A stretch of 64,000 bases of DNA from Streptomyces daqingensis (GTDB lineage: Bacteria; Actinomycetota; Actinomycetes; Streptomycetales; Streptomycetaceae): contig NZ_BMMP01000016.1 in the NCBI RefSeq assembly GCF_014645895.1, positions 1-64,000 on the forward strand. The letters are read 5' to 3'. Shown here one piece after another: positions 9,045 to 19,606 of this stretch. The notes beneath the pieces were generated by a model, which was not told where the DNA came from, made no database searches, and saw only the letters and a program-made list of their open reading frames with translations. The translations under genes and the position numbers were made by a program. Each line of letters begins with the position of its first letter. Within the stretch, counting starts at the first letter, position 1.

Positions 9045-9050
9045 AGCCTA
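9045..9050 (-). promoter_or_regulatory. -10 box of leaderless isomerase-like gene
   Basis: TAGGCT on the minus strand, 7 bases before the GTG at 9037 and with no ribosome site between. This supports a leaderless transcript and the chosen start. Confidence 0.5.
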
Positions 9051-9194
9051 AGGCTCCCGCCGAGTGATCAACCGGGCCGCGGTACGCCCCGGCTCTCCCG
9101 GCCCGGGCCTGGTCACACCGCCGGTCACCAGGCTTGCCGTGTCCGCTCCGCGCTCCCGGGGCTCCCGGATGCGCCCCGGCGCCCGTGAGCGATC

Positions 9195-11310
<2,116 letters not shown>

Positions 11311-11328
11311 CCGGCCAGGCGCGCGAGT

Positions 11329-13281
11329 TCACTCCGGCGGCGTGGTCGGGTCCTCGGGCGGGGGCGGCTCCGAGGGCGGCGGAGTCGTCGGATCCTCGGA
11401 CGGCGGCGGTTCGGAAGGCGGCGGAGTCGTCGGATCCTCGGACGGCGGGTCGCTCGGCGGTGTCGGGCTCGAACCGCGGCCCTGGATCGTGACGACCGCG
11501 CCCGACGGCGCCACCCGGAGGTTCGCCGACCAGGCACGGGACGGTTCCCGGCCGCGGATTACCGACACCCGGACCGTCGTGCTCTGCCCGGGGCGGAGCA
11601 CGCCGCTCGTGTCGCTGAACGCGAGCCACGAGGCGCCGCCCGACAGCGACCAGCGCACCGGTGAACTGCCGCCCGCCGTCAGCCGGATGAGCGTCGCTCC
11701 GTTCACCGACCGGGCGGCGACACGGAGGGCGCCCGCCCGGTCGCCGTCCTTCCCGTCCTTGCCGTCCCCGTCCTTCTTGCCGCGCGAACGGTCGTCGTCC
11801 TCACGGGAGTCGGCTCCGGAGCGGCCGCGCCTGTGCCCGTCGTGCGCCTTCCGGTCCTGTGCCGCGTTCTCGTACGGCTGGGCCCTGAGCGAGGAGTCCT
11901 CGTCCTGCTCGGAGGCGGAGATGCCCGAGCCGTCCGACTCCCCGGTCATGGGCGCACCGCGGTAGGCCGCCCACAGGGCGAGCACCGGCGCGGCGACGAC
12001 CGTGGCGACGACCGTGGTCGTCACGGCCCGGCTGCGCAGCCGGTCGCGGCGCGCACTCCGGTCCTTCACCTCGACGGGGAACCCCGTCTTGTCGAAACGC
12101 GGCGTGCGGCGGGCGCGCGCCCGGCGCACCGCGAGCACGGCGGCCTCGATCGCCGGCCTCGGCGCTTCGAGCACGGCGAGCACGGCGGTCCCTGCCGGCG
12201 CGGTGCCCGGCCACGACACCCCGGCCATCGCACGCTCGGCGGCCCGCCTGCAGTGCGTGCATTCGTCGACGTGCCGGACGAGTTCGCGCCGGAAGGCCGG
12301 GCCGAGCAGCAGCTGGTCCTCTCCGGCGAGGCCGGCGACGGCGGCGCAGCCGCCCGATTTCACGACGGCGAGCGCCGCACGTGTCCGCTCCACCTCGCAG
12401 GCCGCCTGCGAGAGCAGCACGCTCGCGGCCTCCGTGGTCAGGGAGAGGACGGCCGCGACCTCCGGTGCGGGCAGGCCGTGCCGTACGGCGAGTTCGAGCG
12501 CCTCGCGCTGCTCGGGTGTGGTGCCCGCGGCCTCCGGCCAGGCCAGCGCGGCGAGTTCACGCCGGCGCTGGGTACGGGCGGCCTCCGAGAGGTGGGCCGC
12601 GGTGGCGGGGACGCCCGGGCCGCGGCCGTGCCGCCCCCCGGCGGACTCCTTCCCGGCCTGCTCCGCGAGGCGGCGCAGGCAGACCCAGCGCGCCAGCGCG
12701 TACAGCCAGGGGCGGTGCAGGGCTCGACGGGAGGGGCCGCGTTCCTTCTCGTGCTGCCGCTCGGCGAGGACGAGCGCCTCTCCGAGGGCGCTCGTCGCCG
12801 CGTCGTGCTCGCACATGACGGACAGGCAGTACGTGAACAGGCCGTCCAGGTACGGCTCGTAGCGGCTCATGCCGCGCTCCTCGACCGCGGTCGCCGGGCC
12901 GGAGGCCGCCATGGACGGGGCGGACGGCACGCCCTCGGTGCCGGCTGCCGTATCGGGAACGCCGGTGGCCGCCCGGACTTCCACGGCCGCCGAGGCGCCG
13001 GACGCGGCGCGCCCGGCGGCGAACGCGGGGGCGCCACCGGCGGCGCCGCGGCCGGGCGCCGCGAAGGAGCGTCCGGGTGCGGAGGATGTCGAACCTGCCG
13101 CCGTCGGCGAGCCGTTCGCGGAGTTGACGCCTTCGGTGCCCGCCGTCACGGACTTCGCCGAGGCTCCGGTCCTGCTGAAGACCCTTGGCTGGCCGGAGCT
13201 CTGGTGCTGCTTCGGCCGCCGCCTCCAGTGCGCACGGTGGGCACCGGTGGCGTGCGTGGAGTGGTCGCGCCTGCTGCTCAT
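11329..13281 (-). CDS. Sigma-factor-like protein fused to zinc motif, membrane segment and BACON domain
   Basis: The 650-residue product combines several parts. After a low-complexity Ala/Gly/Ser-rich region (1-137) comes a sigma-70-like helical region (about 138-320, with YLDGLFTYCLSV and an HTH-like PAPEVAAVLSLTTEAASVLLSQA). A zinc-type motif HVDECTHC (337-344) follows, of the kind seen in ZAS anti-sigma factors. One membrane segment (about 417-440), a charged RKKDGDGKDGKDGD stretch, a BACON-like beta-sandwich (about 517-600) and a repetitive Ser/Glu/Pro/Thr tail complete it. Topology suggests DNA-binding parts inside and BACON outside. The start at 13281 has TACCGT 6 bases upstream. Both domain calls are by motif only. 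Confidence 0.75.
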   Translation of the reverse strand: MSSRRDHSTHATGAHRAHWRRRPKQHQSSGQPRVFSRTGASAKSVTAGTEGVNSANGSPTAAGSTSSAPGRSFAAPGRGAAGGAPAFAAGRAASGASAAVEVRAATGVPDTAAGTEGVPSAPSMAASGPATAVEERGMSRYEPYLDGLFTYCLSVMCEHDAATSALGEALVLAERQHEKERGPSRRALHRPWLYALARWVCLRRLAEQAGKESAGGRHGRGPGVPATAAHLSEAARTQRRRELAALAWPEAAGTTPEQREALELAVRHGLPAPEVAAVLSLTTEAASVLLSQAACEVERTRAALAVVKSGGCAAVAGLAGEDQLLLGPAFRRELVRHVDECTHCRRAAERAMAGVSWPGTAPAGTAVLAVLEAPRPAIEAAVLAVRRARARRTPRFDKTGFPVEVKDRSARRDRLRSRAVTTTVVATVVAAPVLALWAAYRGAPMTGESDGSGISASEQDEDSSLRAQPYENAAQDRKAHDGHRRGRSGADSREDDDRSRGKKDGDGKDGKDGDRAGALRVAARSVNGATLIRLTAGGSSPVRWSLSGGASWLAFSDTSGVLRPGQSTTVRVSVIRGREPSRAWSANLRVAPSGAVVTIQGRGSSPTPPSDPPSEDPTTPPPSEPPPSEDPTTPPPSEPPPPEDPTTPPE

Positions 13282-13287
13282 CCGGTG

Positions 13288-13293
13288 ACGGTA
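13288..13293 (-). promoter_or_regulatory. -10 box before the sigma-like/BACON gene
   Basis: TACCGT on the minus strand, 6 bases before the ATG at 13281. No ribosome site is visible, which favours this start over the in-frame ATG at 13305. Confidence 0.4.
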
Positions 13294-13541
13294 GGCGGGC
13301 GGCATACCCCATGAGGACCCAGTAGCCCACCTTTAATCCTTACGGGTGACCATCTCCCTCGAAAGGGGACGAGGTGCACGTCAACTCCCGTACCCGGCAC
13401 CACTCTTCGGTGTCGCGGCCGCACCTCCGGCACCGGCCGCGGGCGCACGCGGCACCCCGCCGCTCCCCGCCGGGCAGCTCCGCCACGCGCCCCCGCCGCC
13501 CGACGGTGCCCGGCCGGAACCGGCCTGTCGGCGCCGGCGGC

Positions 13542-13547
13542 TACGGT
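13542..13547 (+). promoter_or_regulatory. -10 box of leaderless radA
   Basis: TACGGT on the plus strand, 6 bases before the radA ATG at 13554, with no ribosome site in between. Confidence 0.45.
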
Positions 13548-13553
13548 GCATGC

Positions 13554-14975
13554 ATGGCTGCCCGCAAATCCTCCGGCAAGGACCGACCCGCCTACCGCTG
13601 CGCCGAGTGCGGCTGGCAGACGGCGAAATGGCTCGGCCGCTGCCCCGAGTGCCATGCGTGGGGCACGGTCGAGGAGGTGGGCGGGTCCCCCGCGGTGCGC
13701 ACCACGGCGCCCGGCCGCGTGTCGGCCCCCGCGCTCCCCATCGGCCAGGTCGACGGCACGCAGGCGACGGCACGTAGCACCGGTGTCGACGAGCTCGACC
13801 GTGTACTCGGCGGCGGCCTCGTGCCCGGCGCGGTGGTCCTGGTCGCGGGGGAGCCCGGAGTGGGCAAGTCGACGCTGCTGCTGGACGTGGCGGCGAAGGC
13901 GTCCGGCCCCGAGCACAGGACGCTGTATGTCACCGGAGAGGAGTCCGCGGGCCAGGTGCGGCTGCGGGCGGACCGCATCGGCGCCCTCGGCGACCATCTC
14001 TTCCTCGCCGCCGAGACGGACCTGTCCGCCGTCCTCGGGCATCTGGACGAGGTGAAGCCCAGCCTGCTCGTCATGGACTCCGTCCAGACCGTCGCCTCGC
14101 CCGAGCTGGACGGCGCGCCGGGCGGCGTCGCACAGGTGCGGGAGGTGGCGGGCGCCCTCATCCGCGCCTCGAAGGAGCGGGGGATGTCCACGCTCCTCGT
14201 AGGTCACGTCACCAAGGACGGCTCCATCGCCGGGCCCCGGCTGCTGGAGCACCTCGTCGACGTCGTGCTGCACTTCGAGGGGGACAGGCACGCGCGCCTG
14301 CGCCTCGTGCGGGGCGTGAAGAACCGGTACGGCGCGACGGACGAGGTCGGCTGCTTCGAACTGCACGACGAAGGCATCACCGGGCTCGCCGATCCGTCGG
14401 GGCTCTTCCTCACTCGCCGGGCGGAGCCCGTACCGGGCACCTGCCTCACCGTGACGCTGGAGGGGCGCAGGCCGCTGGTGGCGGAGGTGCAGGCCCTCAC
14501 CGTCGACAGCCAGATCCCCTCGCCCCGGCGCACGACCTCGGGCCTCGAGACGTCGCGGGTCTCGATGATGCTGGCCGTTCTCGAACAGCGCGGACGCATC
14601 AGCGCGCTGGGCAAGCGGGACATCTACAGCGCGACGGTGGGCGGCGTGAAGCTGTCGGAGCCGGCCGCGGACCTCGCTGTGGCCCTGGCGCTCGCCAGCG
14701 CAGCCAGCGACACCCCGCTCCCGAAGAACCTGGTGGCCGTCGGCGAAGTGGGCCTCGCCGGCGAGGTACGCCGTGTCACCGGTGTGCAGCGCCGGCTCGC
14801 AGAGGCCGCCCGCCTCGGATTCACGCACGCTCTCGTGCCCGCCGATCCCGGGAGGATTCCCCCGGGAATGCGCGTCCGGGAGGTCGCCGACATAGGGGAG
14901 GCACTCGCGGTACTGCCTGCCCGCGCCACGAGACCTGGCAAGATCGAGTCCGGAGCCGCCGAACCGGCGCAGTAG
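13554..14975 (+). CDS. radA: DNA repair protein RadA
   Basis: RadA is a RecA-related ATPase that promotes branch migration during recombinational repair, and in other bacteria it inhibits the c-di-AMP cyclase DisA. The 473-residue protein shows the zinc finger C16-x2-C19 ... C30-x2-C33, Walker A GEPGVGKST near residue 100, the RadA-specific KNRYG motif and a C-terminal Lon-like domain (LAVALALASAASDTPLP). The start at 13554 puts the zinc finger 15 residues in, as usual; the open frame extends 60 codons upstream but into GC-rich sequence with no homology signal. disA follows 70 bases downstream on the same strand. Confidence 0.96.
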   Translation: MAARKSSGKDRPAYRCAECGWQTAKWLGRCPECHAWGTVEEVGGSPAVRTTAPGRVSAPALPIGQVDGTQATARSTGVDELDRVLGGGLVPGAVVLVAGEPGVGKSTLLLDVAAKASGPEHRTLYVTGEESAGQVRLRADRIGALGDHLFLAAETDLSAVLGHLDEVKPSLLVMDSVQTVASPELDGAPGGVAQVREVAGALIRASKERGMSTLLVGHVTKDGSIAGPRLLEHLVDVVLHFEGDRHARLRLVRGVKNRYGATDEVGCFELHDEGITGLADPSGLFLTRRAEPVPGTCLTVTLEGRRPLVAEVQALTVDSQIPSPRRTTSGLETSRVSMMLAVLEQRGRISALGKRDIYSATVGGVKLSEPAADLAVALALASAASDTPLPKNLVAVGEVGLAGEVRRVTGVQRRLAEAARLGFTHALVPADPGRIPPGMRVREVADIGEALAVLPARATRPGKIESGAAEPAQ

Positions 14976-14995
14976 GGCGCCGCGCACGCCGCCGG

Positions 14996-15001
14996 TAGAC
15001 T
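14996..15001 (+). promoter_or_regulatory. Candidate -10 box for disA
   Basis: TAGACT lies 45 bases before the disA start in the 70-base gap after radA. It suggests that disA can be transcribed independently of radA. No convincing -35 hexamer is seen. Confidence 0.35.
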
Positions 15002-15045
15002 TTGCCCCGGTCTCGCCCGTACGTACGCACGACCGAAGGAGTGCT

Positions 15046-16170
15046 GTGGCAGCCAACGACCGGGCAGCACCTCCCGGCAAAACCGGCGGGGGATCCGGTG
15101 CCGAGGGCCTGATGCGCGCCACACTGAGCGCGGTCGCGCCCGGCACGGCCCTGCGCGACGGCCTTGAGCGGGTCCTGCGGGGCAACACCGGCGGACTGAT
15201 CCTCCTCGGCATGGACAAGAACGTCGAGCCGCTGTGCACCGGCGGATTCGTCCTCGACGTCGACTTCACAGCCACGCGCCTGCGCGAGCTGTGCAAGCTC
15301 GACGGCGCGCTCATCATCGACCGCGACATCACCAAGATCGTGCGCGCCGGGGTGCAGTTGGTGCCGGACGCCTCGATCCCCACCGAGGAGACGGGCACCC
15401 GGCACCGCACCGCGCAGCGGGTGTCGATCCAGACCGGGTACCCGGTGGTCTCCGTCAGCCAGTCGATGCGGCTGATCGCGCTCTACGTCGACGGCCAGCG
15501 GCGCGTCCTGGAGGATTCGGCGGCGATCCTCTCCCGCGCGAACCAGGCCCTGGCCACGCTGGAGCGGTACAAACTCCGGCTCGACGAGGTCGCGGGCACG
15601 CTCTCCGCGCTGGAGATCGAGGACCTCGTGACGGTGCGGGACGTCTCGGCGGTCGCGCAGCGGCTGGAGATGGTGCGCCGCATCGCCACCGAGATCGCCG
15701 AGTACGTCGTGGAGCTGGGCACGGACGGACGCCTTCTCTCGCTCCAGCTCGACGAGTTGATCGCGGGCGTCGAGCCCGAACGCGACCTGGTCGCGCGGGA
15801 CTACGTGCCGGAACCGAGCGGACGCCGCTCCCGCACGGTCGCCGAAGCGCTCAACGAGCTGGACCGGCTCAGCCACAGCGAGCTTCTCGAACTCCCCACG
15901 GTGGCAAGGGCGTTGGGCTACAGCGGCGCCCCCGAGACCTTGGACTCCGCGGTCTCGCCCCGTGGCTACCGGCTGCTGGCGAAGGTGCCGAGGCTGCCGG
16001 GCACGGTCATCGAGCGGCTGGTCGAGCACTTCGGCGGCCTGCAGAAGCTGCTCGCCGCGAGCGTCGACGATCTCCAGACGGTGGACGGCGTGGGCGAGGC
16101 CCGAGCCCGGTCCGTCCGCGAGGGGCTCTCCCGGCTGGCCGAGTCCAGCATTCTGGAGCGGTACGTCTGA
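15046..16170 (+). CDS. disA: DNA integrity scanning diadenylate cyclase DisA
   Basis: DisA condenses two ATP into cyclic di-AMP while scanning DNA for branched structures. The 374-residue protein has the N-terminal DAC domain with the catalytic DGA motif (D86-G87-A88) and the RHRT motif (R119-T122), a central helical linker and a C-terminal helix-hairpin-helix DNA-binding region (VERLVEHFGGLQKLL, then VDGVGEARARSVREGL). The GTG start at 15046 follows GAAGGAG by four bases. It sits directly after radA, whose product controls DisA in Bacillus and mycobacteria, so the pairing is functional as well as positional. Confidence 0.97.
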   Translation: MAANDRAAPPGKTGGGSGAEGLMRATLSAVAPGTALRDGLERVLRGNTGGLILLGMDKNVEPLCTGGFVLDVDFTATRLRELCKLDGALIIDRDITKIVRAGVQLVPDASIPTEETGTRHRTAQRVSIQTGYPVVSVSQSMRLIALYVDGQRRVLEDSAAILSRANQALATLERYKLRLDEVAGTLSALEIEDLVTVRDVSAVAQRLEMVRRIATEIAEYVVELGTDGRLLSLQLDELIAGVEPERDLVARDYVPEPSGRRSRTVAEALNELDRLSHSELLELPTVARALGYSGAPETLDSAVSPRGYRLLAKVPRLPGTVIERLVEHFGGLQKLLAASVDDLQTVDGVGEARARSVREGLSRLAESSILERYV

Positions 16171-16284
16171 GGCGCCGGCGGGGGCTGCACACGCTCGCGC
16201 AGCCGCATGTCATGCGGGCGGCCGGGCCCGGCCCTGCCCCTGAGGGCGCGTGTTCCGGAGGCCCCTGACGGCTTCCGCAGCCGG

Positions 16285-17133
16285 TCAGTCCTTCAGTTCG
16301 AAGGACGCGTCGACCTTCTCGACGCCTTCGAGATCGACCTCGATCTCGTACTTCCCCGGCGTCACCGATCCGGCGGGCGGCGTCCCGCACCCGGCCGAGC
16401 TGGGCTTCCGGTACCAGGTGAAGGTGTGCGTCGCGCTGCCGCTGCCGGGCAGCTGGAAGAGGGCCGGCTTCGCCTTCCGCACGCAGTCGTCCGACGCCCA
16501 GACCTTCTTGTCGTCGGCGTCCTTGACCGTCACCACCGCGGCCTTACGGCCGAGGTCGAGCTTGCAGGCCGTGCCCCGCTTGTTCTTGACGGTCAGTTCG
16601 AATCGGGGCTTCTCCCCCGCCGCGTAGTCCTTGTGCACGGTGCGCAAGGACACCGTGACGTCAGAGCCCTTGCAGCCGGGCAGTTCGGAGCCGGGGGGCA
16701 CCGCGGCACCGCCGCCCGAGCCGGTGGAGCCACCGCCCGCGCTGTCGCCGCCGTCCGAACCGCCGGAGCCGCTTCCTCCGGGCTCCCAGCCGGAGCCGCC
16801 GCCGTCCGCGCCACCGCCGGAAGCGTCGTCTCCGGCCTCGCCTCCGCCGTCCTCTCCTGAGCCGCCGTCGGATTTCCCGCCCTCGTCCGACTCGTCGCGG
16901 CCGCCCGGGCGTTCGCCGACCGTGGGCCCCGGATCGGTCGGGCCCGGCCCGATGCTGCTGGCCGGTCCCTTGCCGCCGCCGCCCTTGCCTTCGTCGTGGG
17001 AGTCGCGTCCGCCCAGCCCGAGGGCCCAGACGGCGAGCAGAACCAGCAGCGCGAGGATGACAACAGCAACTGCCCTTCGCCGCCAGTAGATGGAGGAAGG
17101 GAGCGGTCCGATCGGATTACGCAGAGATCCCAC
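16285..17133 (-). CDS. Membrane-anchored Gly/Ser-rich protein with C-terminal beta-rich domain
   Basis: No named family is recognised. The 282-residue product has a short basic N-terminus, one membrane helix (about residues 21-41: VAVVILALLVLLAVWALGL), a long disordered Gly/Ser/Asp/Pro region (45-175) and a conserved-looking C-terminal domain of about 100 residues with three cysteines (LPGCKG, RGTACKLDLG, DDCVRK). The domain is predicted to face outward. The GTG at 17133 is used because TAAGGT lies 6 bases upstream; a TTG two codons earlier is less likely. It is divergent from mutY and convergent with disA. Confidence 0.75.
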   Translation of the reverse strand: MGSLRNPIGPLPSSIYWRRRAVAVVILALLVLLAVWALGLGGRDSHDEGKGGGGKGPASSIGPGPTDPGPTVGERPGGRDESDEGGKSDGGSGEDGGGEAGDDASGGGADGGGSGWEPGGSGSGGSDGGDSAGGGSTGSGGGAAVPPGSELPGCKGSDVTVSLRTVHKDYAAGEKPRFELTVKNKRGTACKLDLGRKAAVVTVKDADDKKVWASDDCVRKAKPALFQLPGSGSATHTFTWYRKPSSAGCGTPPAGSVTPGKYEIEVDLEGVEKVDASFELKD

Positions 17134-17139
17134 GCGCAA

Positions 17140-17145
17140 ACCTTA
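17140..17145 (-). promoter_or_regulatory. -10 box of leaderless membrane-anchored protein gene
   Basis: TAAGGT on the minus strand, 6 bases before the GTG at 17133. Confidence 0.45.
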
Positions 17146-17523
17146 CGAGACAACGCGGACCCTGCAGACCTTGCCCAGTGCACGATGAGGCAACTTTTAT
17201 GATGAACGACCGCACCGCGGAACGCCGCTGCTGAATTCCCCGCGCTCAGCGGGCCGATGGCCGGCCCGGAGGCCGGGAGGGCAGACCCTCCTGCGCGGAC
17301 CGCACCCCGGAAACCGTGGCTCGCCCGACCGAGGACACGCCCGGCCCGGAGGCGTTCCGGCTCCGTCCCGCGATCTGGCGTCCGGGGCGCCCCACTTGGC
17401 ACCCGCCGCCCCCAACAGGCGCAAGGGGTAAGCGCGCCACGGCGCGAAGAGTCTCAACCGACCGGCCGCCGCCTGTGCGTCGCGTTTCCCGGGCGCGTGC
17501 CCACATGTCAGGATCGTCCTGCC

Positions 17524-18477
17524 ATGACTGCGACCACCGAGACTGCACGCACCCCCGAGCCTGAGCGCGAGTCGGCGACCGCCGACGACTCCGTCGCGCG
17601 CACCGCTCGCGCCCTCCACTCCCCCGTCGTCGACTGGTTCACCGCACACGCCCGTGACCTTCCCTGGCGCCGCCCCGAGGCGGGCGCGTGGGGAGTGATG
17701 GTCAGCGAGTTCATGCTCCAGCAGACACCCGTGAACCGGGTCCTGCCCGTGTACGAGCAGTGGCTGCGCCGCTGGCCGCGCCCCGCCGACCTCGCCGCCG
17801 AGCCCCCGGGCGAGGCGGTACGCGCATGGGGCCGGCTCGGCTACCCGCGGCGGGCACTCCGCCTGCACGGCGCCGCGGCCGCCATAGCGGAACGGCACGG
17901 CGGCGACGTTCCGCGTGAGCACGCGCAGCTGCTCGCCCTGCCCGGCGTCGGCGAGTACACGGCCGCCGCCGTCGCCTCGTTCGCCTACGGACAGCGGCAC
18001 GCCGTCCTCGACACCAACGTGCGCCGGGTCTTCGCGCGCGCGGTGAACGGCAAGCAGTACCCGCCGAACGCCACCACCGCCGCCGAGCGCAAGCTCGCCC
18101 GCGCCCTGCTCCCCGAGGACGAGGCGACGGCCGCGCGCTGGGCCGCCGCCACCATGGAGCTCGGAGCCCTGGTGTGCACGGCGCGCACCCCGGCGTGCGG
18201 GCAGTGCCCCATCGCCCGCCAGTGCGCCTGGCAGCTCGCGGGCGCACCGGAGCACGTGGGACCCGCCCGTCGCACGCAGACCTACGCGGGGACGGACCGC
18301 CAGGTACGCGGAAAGCTGCTGGCGGTACTCCGCGAGGCTGTCAATCCCGTGCCGCAGGCCGTCCTCGACCGGGTCTGGAACGACTCCGTGCAACGCGCCC
18401 GGGCGCTGGACGGGCTCGTGGCGGACGGGCTCGTCGAACCCTTGCCGGGCGGGGTCTACCGGCTGCCGCTCAACTGA
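17524..18477 (+). CDS. mutY: A/G-specific adenine glycosylase
   Basis: MutY removes adenine mispaired with 8-oxoguanine in base excision repair. The 317-residue product contains the early SEFMLQQTPVNRV segment with the catalytic glutamate, the helix-hairpin-helix LPGVGEYTAAAV, the catalytic aspartate in VLDTNVRRV and the iron-sulfur cluster loop C-x6-C-x2-C-x5-C (CTARTPACGQCPIARQC). It is shorter than E. coli MutY because the C-terminal 8-oxoG recognition domain is reduced, as in many actinobacteria. The ATG at 17524 is preceded by CAGGAT at 17512-17517, a plausible -10 box. Confidence 0.93.
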   Translation: MTATTETARTPEPERESATADDSVARTARALHSPVVDWFTAHARDLPWRRPEAGAWGVMVSEFMLQQTPVNRVLPVYEQWLRRWPRPADLAAEPPGEAVRAWGRLGYPRRALRLHGAAAAIAERHGGDVPREHAQLLALPGVGEYTAAAVASFAYGQRHAVLDTNVRRVFARAVNGKQYPPNATTAAERKLARALLPEDEATAARWAAATMELGALVCTARTPACGQCPIARQCAWQLAGAPEHVGPARRTQTYAGTDRQVRGKLLAVLREAVNPVPQAVLDRVWNDSVQRARALDGLVADGLVEPLPGGVYRLPLN

Positions 18478-18979
18478 CCTCGCCGGTGCCGCCGGCGCCA
18501 CCGGGCGCGGCGGCACCGTCCGCCTCGTCCTCGACGCAGCCGCTCCAGGGCTTGCTCATGTCGAGGTCGTCCCGGTCCCACCGCTGGGTGAGCGAATACC
18601 AGTTGCCCGAGGGGTCGCGGAAGAGCGCTTCGATGCCGTACGGGCGCTCCTGCGGTTCCTGGACGAACTCGACGCCCTTCGCCTTGAGTTCGGCGTACGT
18701 GCCCCGGCAGTCGTCGGTGGCGAACGCGCCGGCGCCCAGGACGCCCTTGTTGACCAGGGTCAGGACGGCCTCCCGCGACTCCGGGTCGAGGCCCGGGCCG
18801 TCGGGGCGCATCAGTGTGAGCTGGACGTCCGGCTGGCCGGGCGGGCTGACGGTGACCCACCGCATGTCGCCCATGTTCATGTCGGTGCGCTCCGTGAAGC
18901 CGAGCGTCTCCACGAAGAACTTCTTGTCCCGCTCCTGGTCGGTCGACCAGACGGTGGCGATCGCCAGACTCTTGATCAC
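18470..18979 (-). CDS. VOC family (glyoxalase/bleomycin resistance-like) protein
   Basis: The 169-residue protein has the paired beta-alpha-beta-beta-beta units of the vicinal oxygen chelate fold: SLAIATVWSTDQERDKKFFVETLGF at the start and GIEALFRDPSGNWYSLTQ near the end, the latter supplying a likely metal ligand. Members are glyoxalases, dioxygenases or binding proteins and the substrate is unknown. The start is GTG at 18979, with GGAGG five bases upstream; the open frame runs further into the neighbouring gene region. It lies 73 bases downstream of the AraC-type regulator on the same strand and its end overlaps the mutY end by eight bases on the opposite strand. Confidence 0.88.
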   Translation of the reverse strand: MIKSLAIATVWSTDQERDKKFFVETLGFTERTDMNMGDMRWVTVSPPGQPDVQLTLMRPDGPGLDPESREAVLTLVNKGVLGAGAFATDDCRGTYAELKAKGVEFVQEPQERPYGIEALFRDPSGNWYSLTQRWDRDDLDMSKPWSGCVEDEADGAAAPGGAGGTGEVS

Positions 18980-19052
18980 TGCGGCCTCCGGGTGTGTGAC
19001 GGTGAAGGCGGGGGGCGCTGACGCCGCGCTCCGCCGCTTGTGAATCACCATG

Positions 19053-19577
19053 TCAGGCCCGCTCGCGGCCGGCTTCTCCGTTGTTGCGCTCTTCGGCACC
19101 CGCCGCACCCGGTCCGCCGCCGGGCCCGCCCTCCGCGGCGCCCGGCGCCTCCGCCCCACCGGGCCCCGCGGCCGTCCTGAAGCCGCCGGTGAAGAGCATC
19201 GCGTAACACCCGGGGATCATTGCGGCGGCCCGGTGCGCGTGACGCTGCCTGTACTCGCTGGGGCTCGTGCCCGTCTGCTTCTTGAAGCGCGCCGAGAAGG
19301 TGCCGAGGCTCGTGAAGCCCACCGCCATGCAGATCTCGGTGACCGTGAGATCCGCGCACCGCAGCAGCTCCTCGGCACGCTCGGTGCGGCGGCGGCTGAG
19401 GTACTGCCCCGGCGACTCCCCGTACGTCTCCTTGAACGCGCGCACGAAGTGGTAGCGCGAATACCCGGCGCGCGCCGCGACCGCGTCCAGGTCGAGGGCG
19501 GGATCGGCCCAGTCGCGGTCCATGGCGTCCTTGGCGAGGCGCATCGCGCGCAGCCGGGCCATGCCGGGGCTGTTCAT
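19053..19577 (-). CDS. AraC family transcriptional regulator
   Basis: The 174-residue protein is essentially a free-standing AraC DNA-binding domain with two helix-turn-helix units: LDAVAARAGYSRYHFVRAFKETYG and VTEICMAVGFTSLGTFSARFKKQTG (about residues 30-115). A conserved-looking AMLFTGGF segment and a Gly/Ala/Pro-rich tail of about 40 residues follow. No N-terminal effector domain is present, as in MarA/SoxS-like regulators. The ATG at 19577 is preferred over one ten codons upstream because it leaves a normal N-terminus. The VOC gene directly downstream is a likely target. Confidence 0.9.
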   Translation of the reverse strand: MNSPGMARLRAMRLAKDAMDRDWADPALDLDAVAARAGYSRYHFVRAFKETYGESPGQYLSRRRTERAEELLRCADLTVTEICMAVGFTSLGTFSARFKKQTGTSPSEYRQRHAHRAAAMIPGCYAMLFTGGFRTAAGPGGAEAPGAAEGGPGGGPGAAGAEERNNGEAGRERA

Positions 19578-19588
19578 GCCCGCAAGGT

Positions 19589-19606
19589 TGTCACACGGGG
19601 GTGACA
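19589..19606. promoter_or_regulatory. Inverted repeat upstream of AraC-type gene
   Basis: TGTCAC-ACGGGG-GTGACA, a perfect 6-base inverted repeat just before the AraC-type start and overlapping the 3' end of the MFS gene. It could be an autoregulatory site; the arms are short. Confidence 0.3.
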
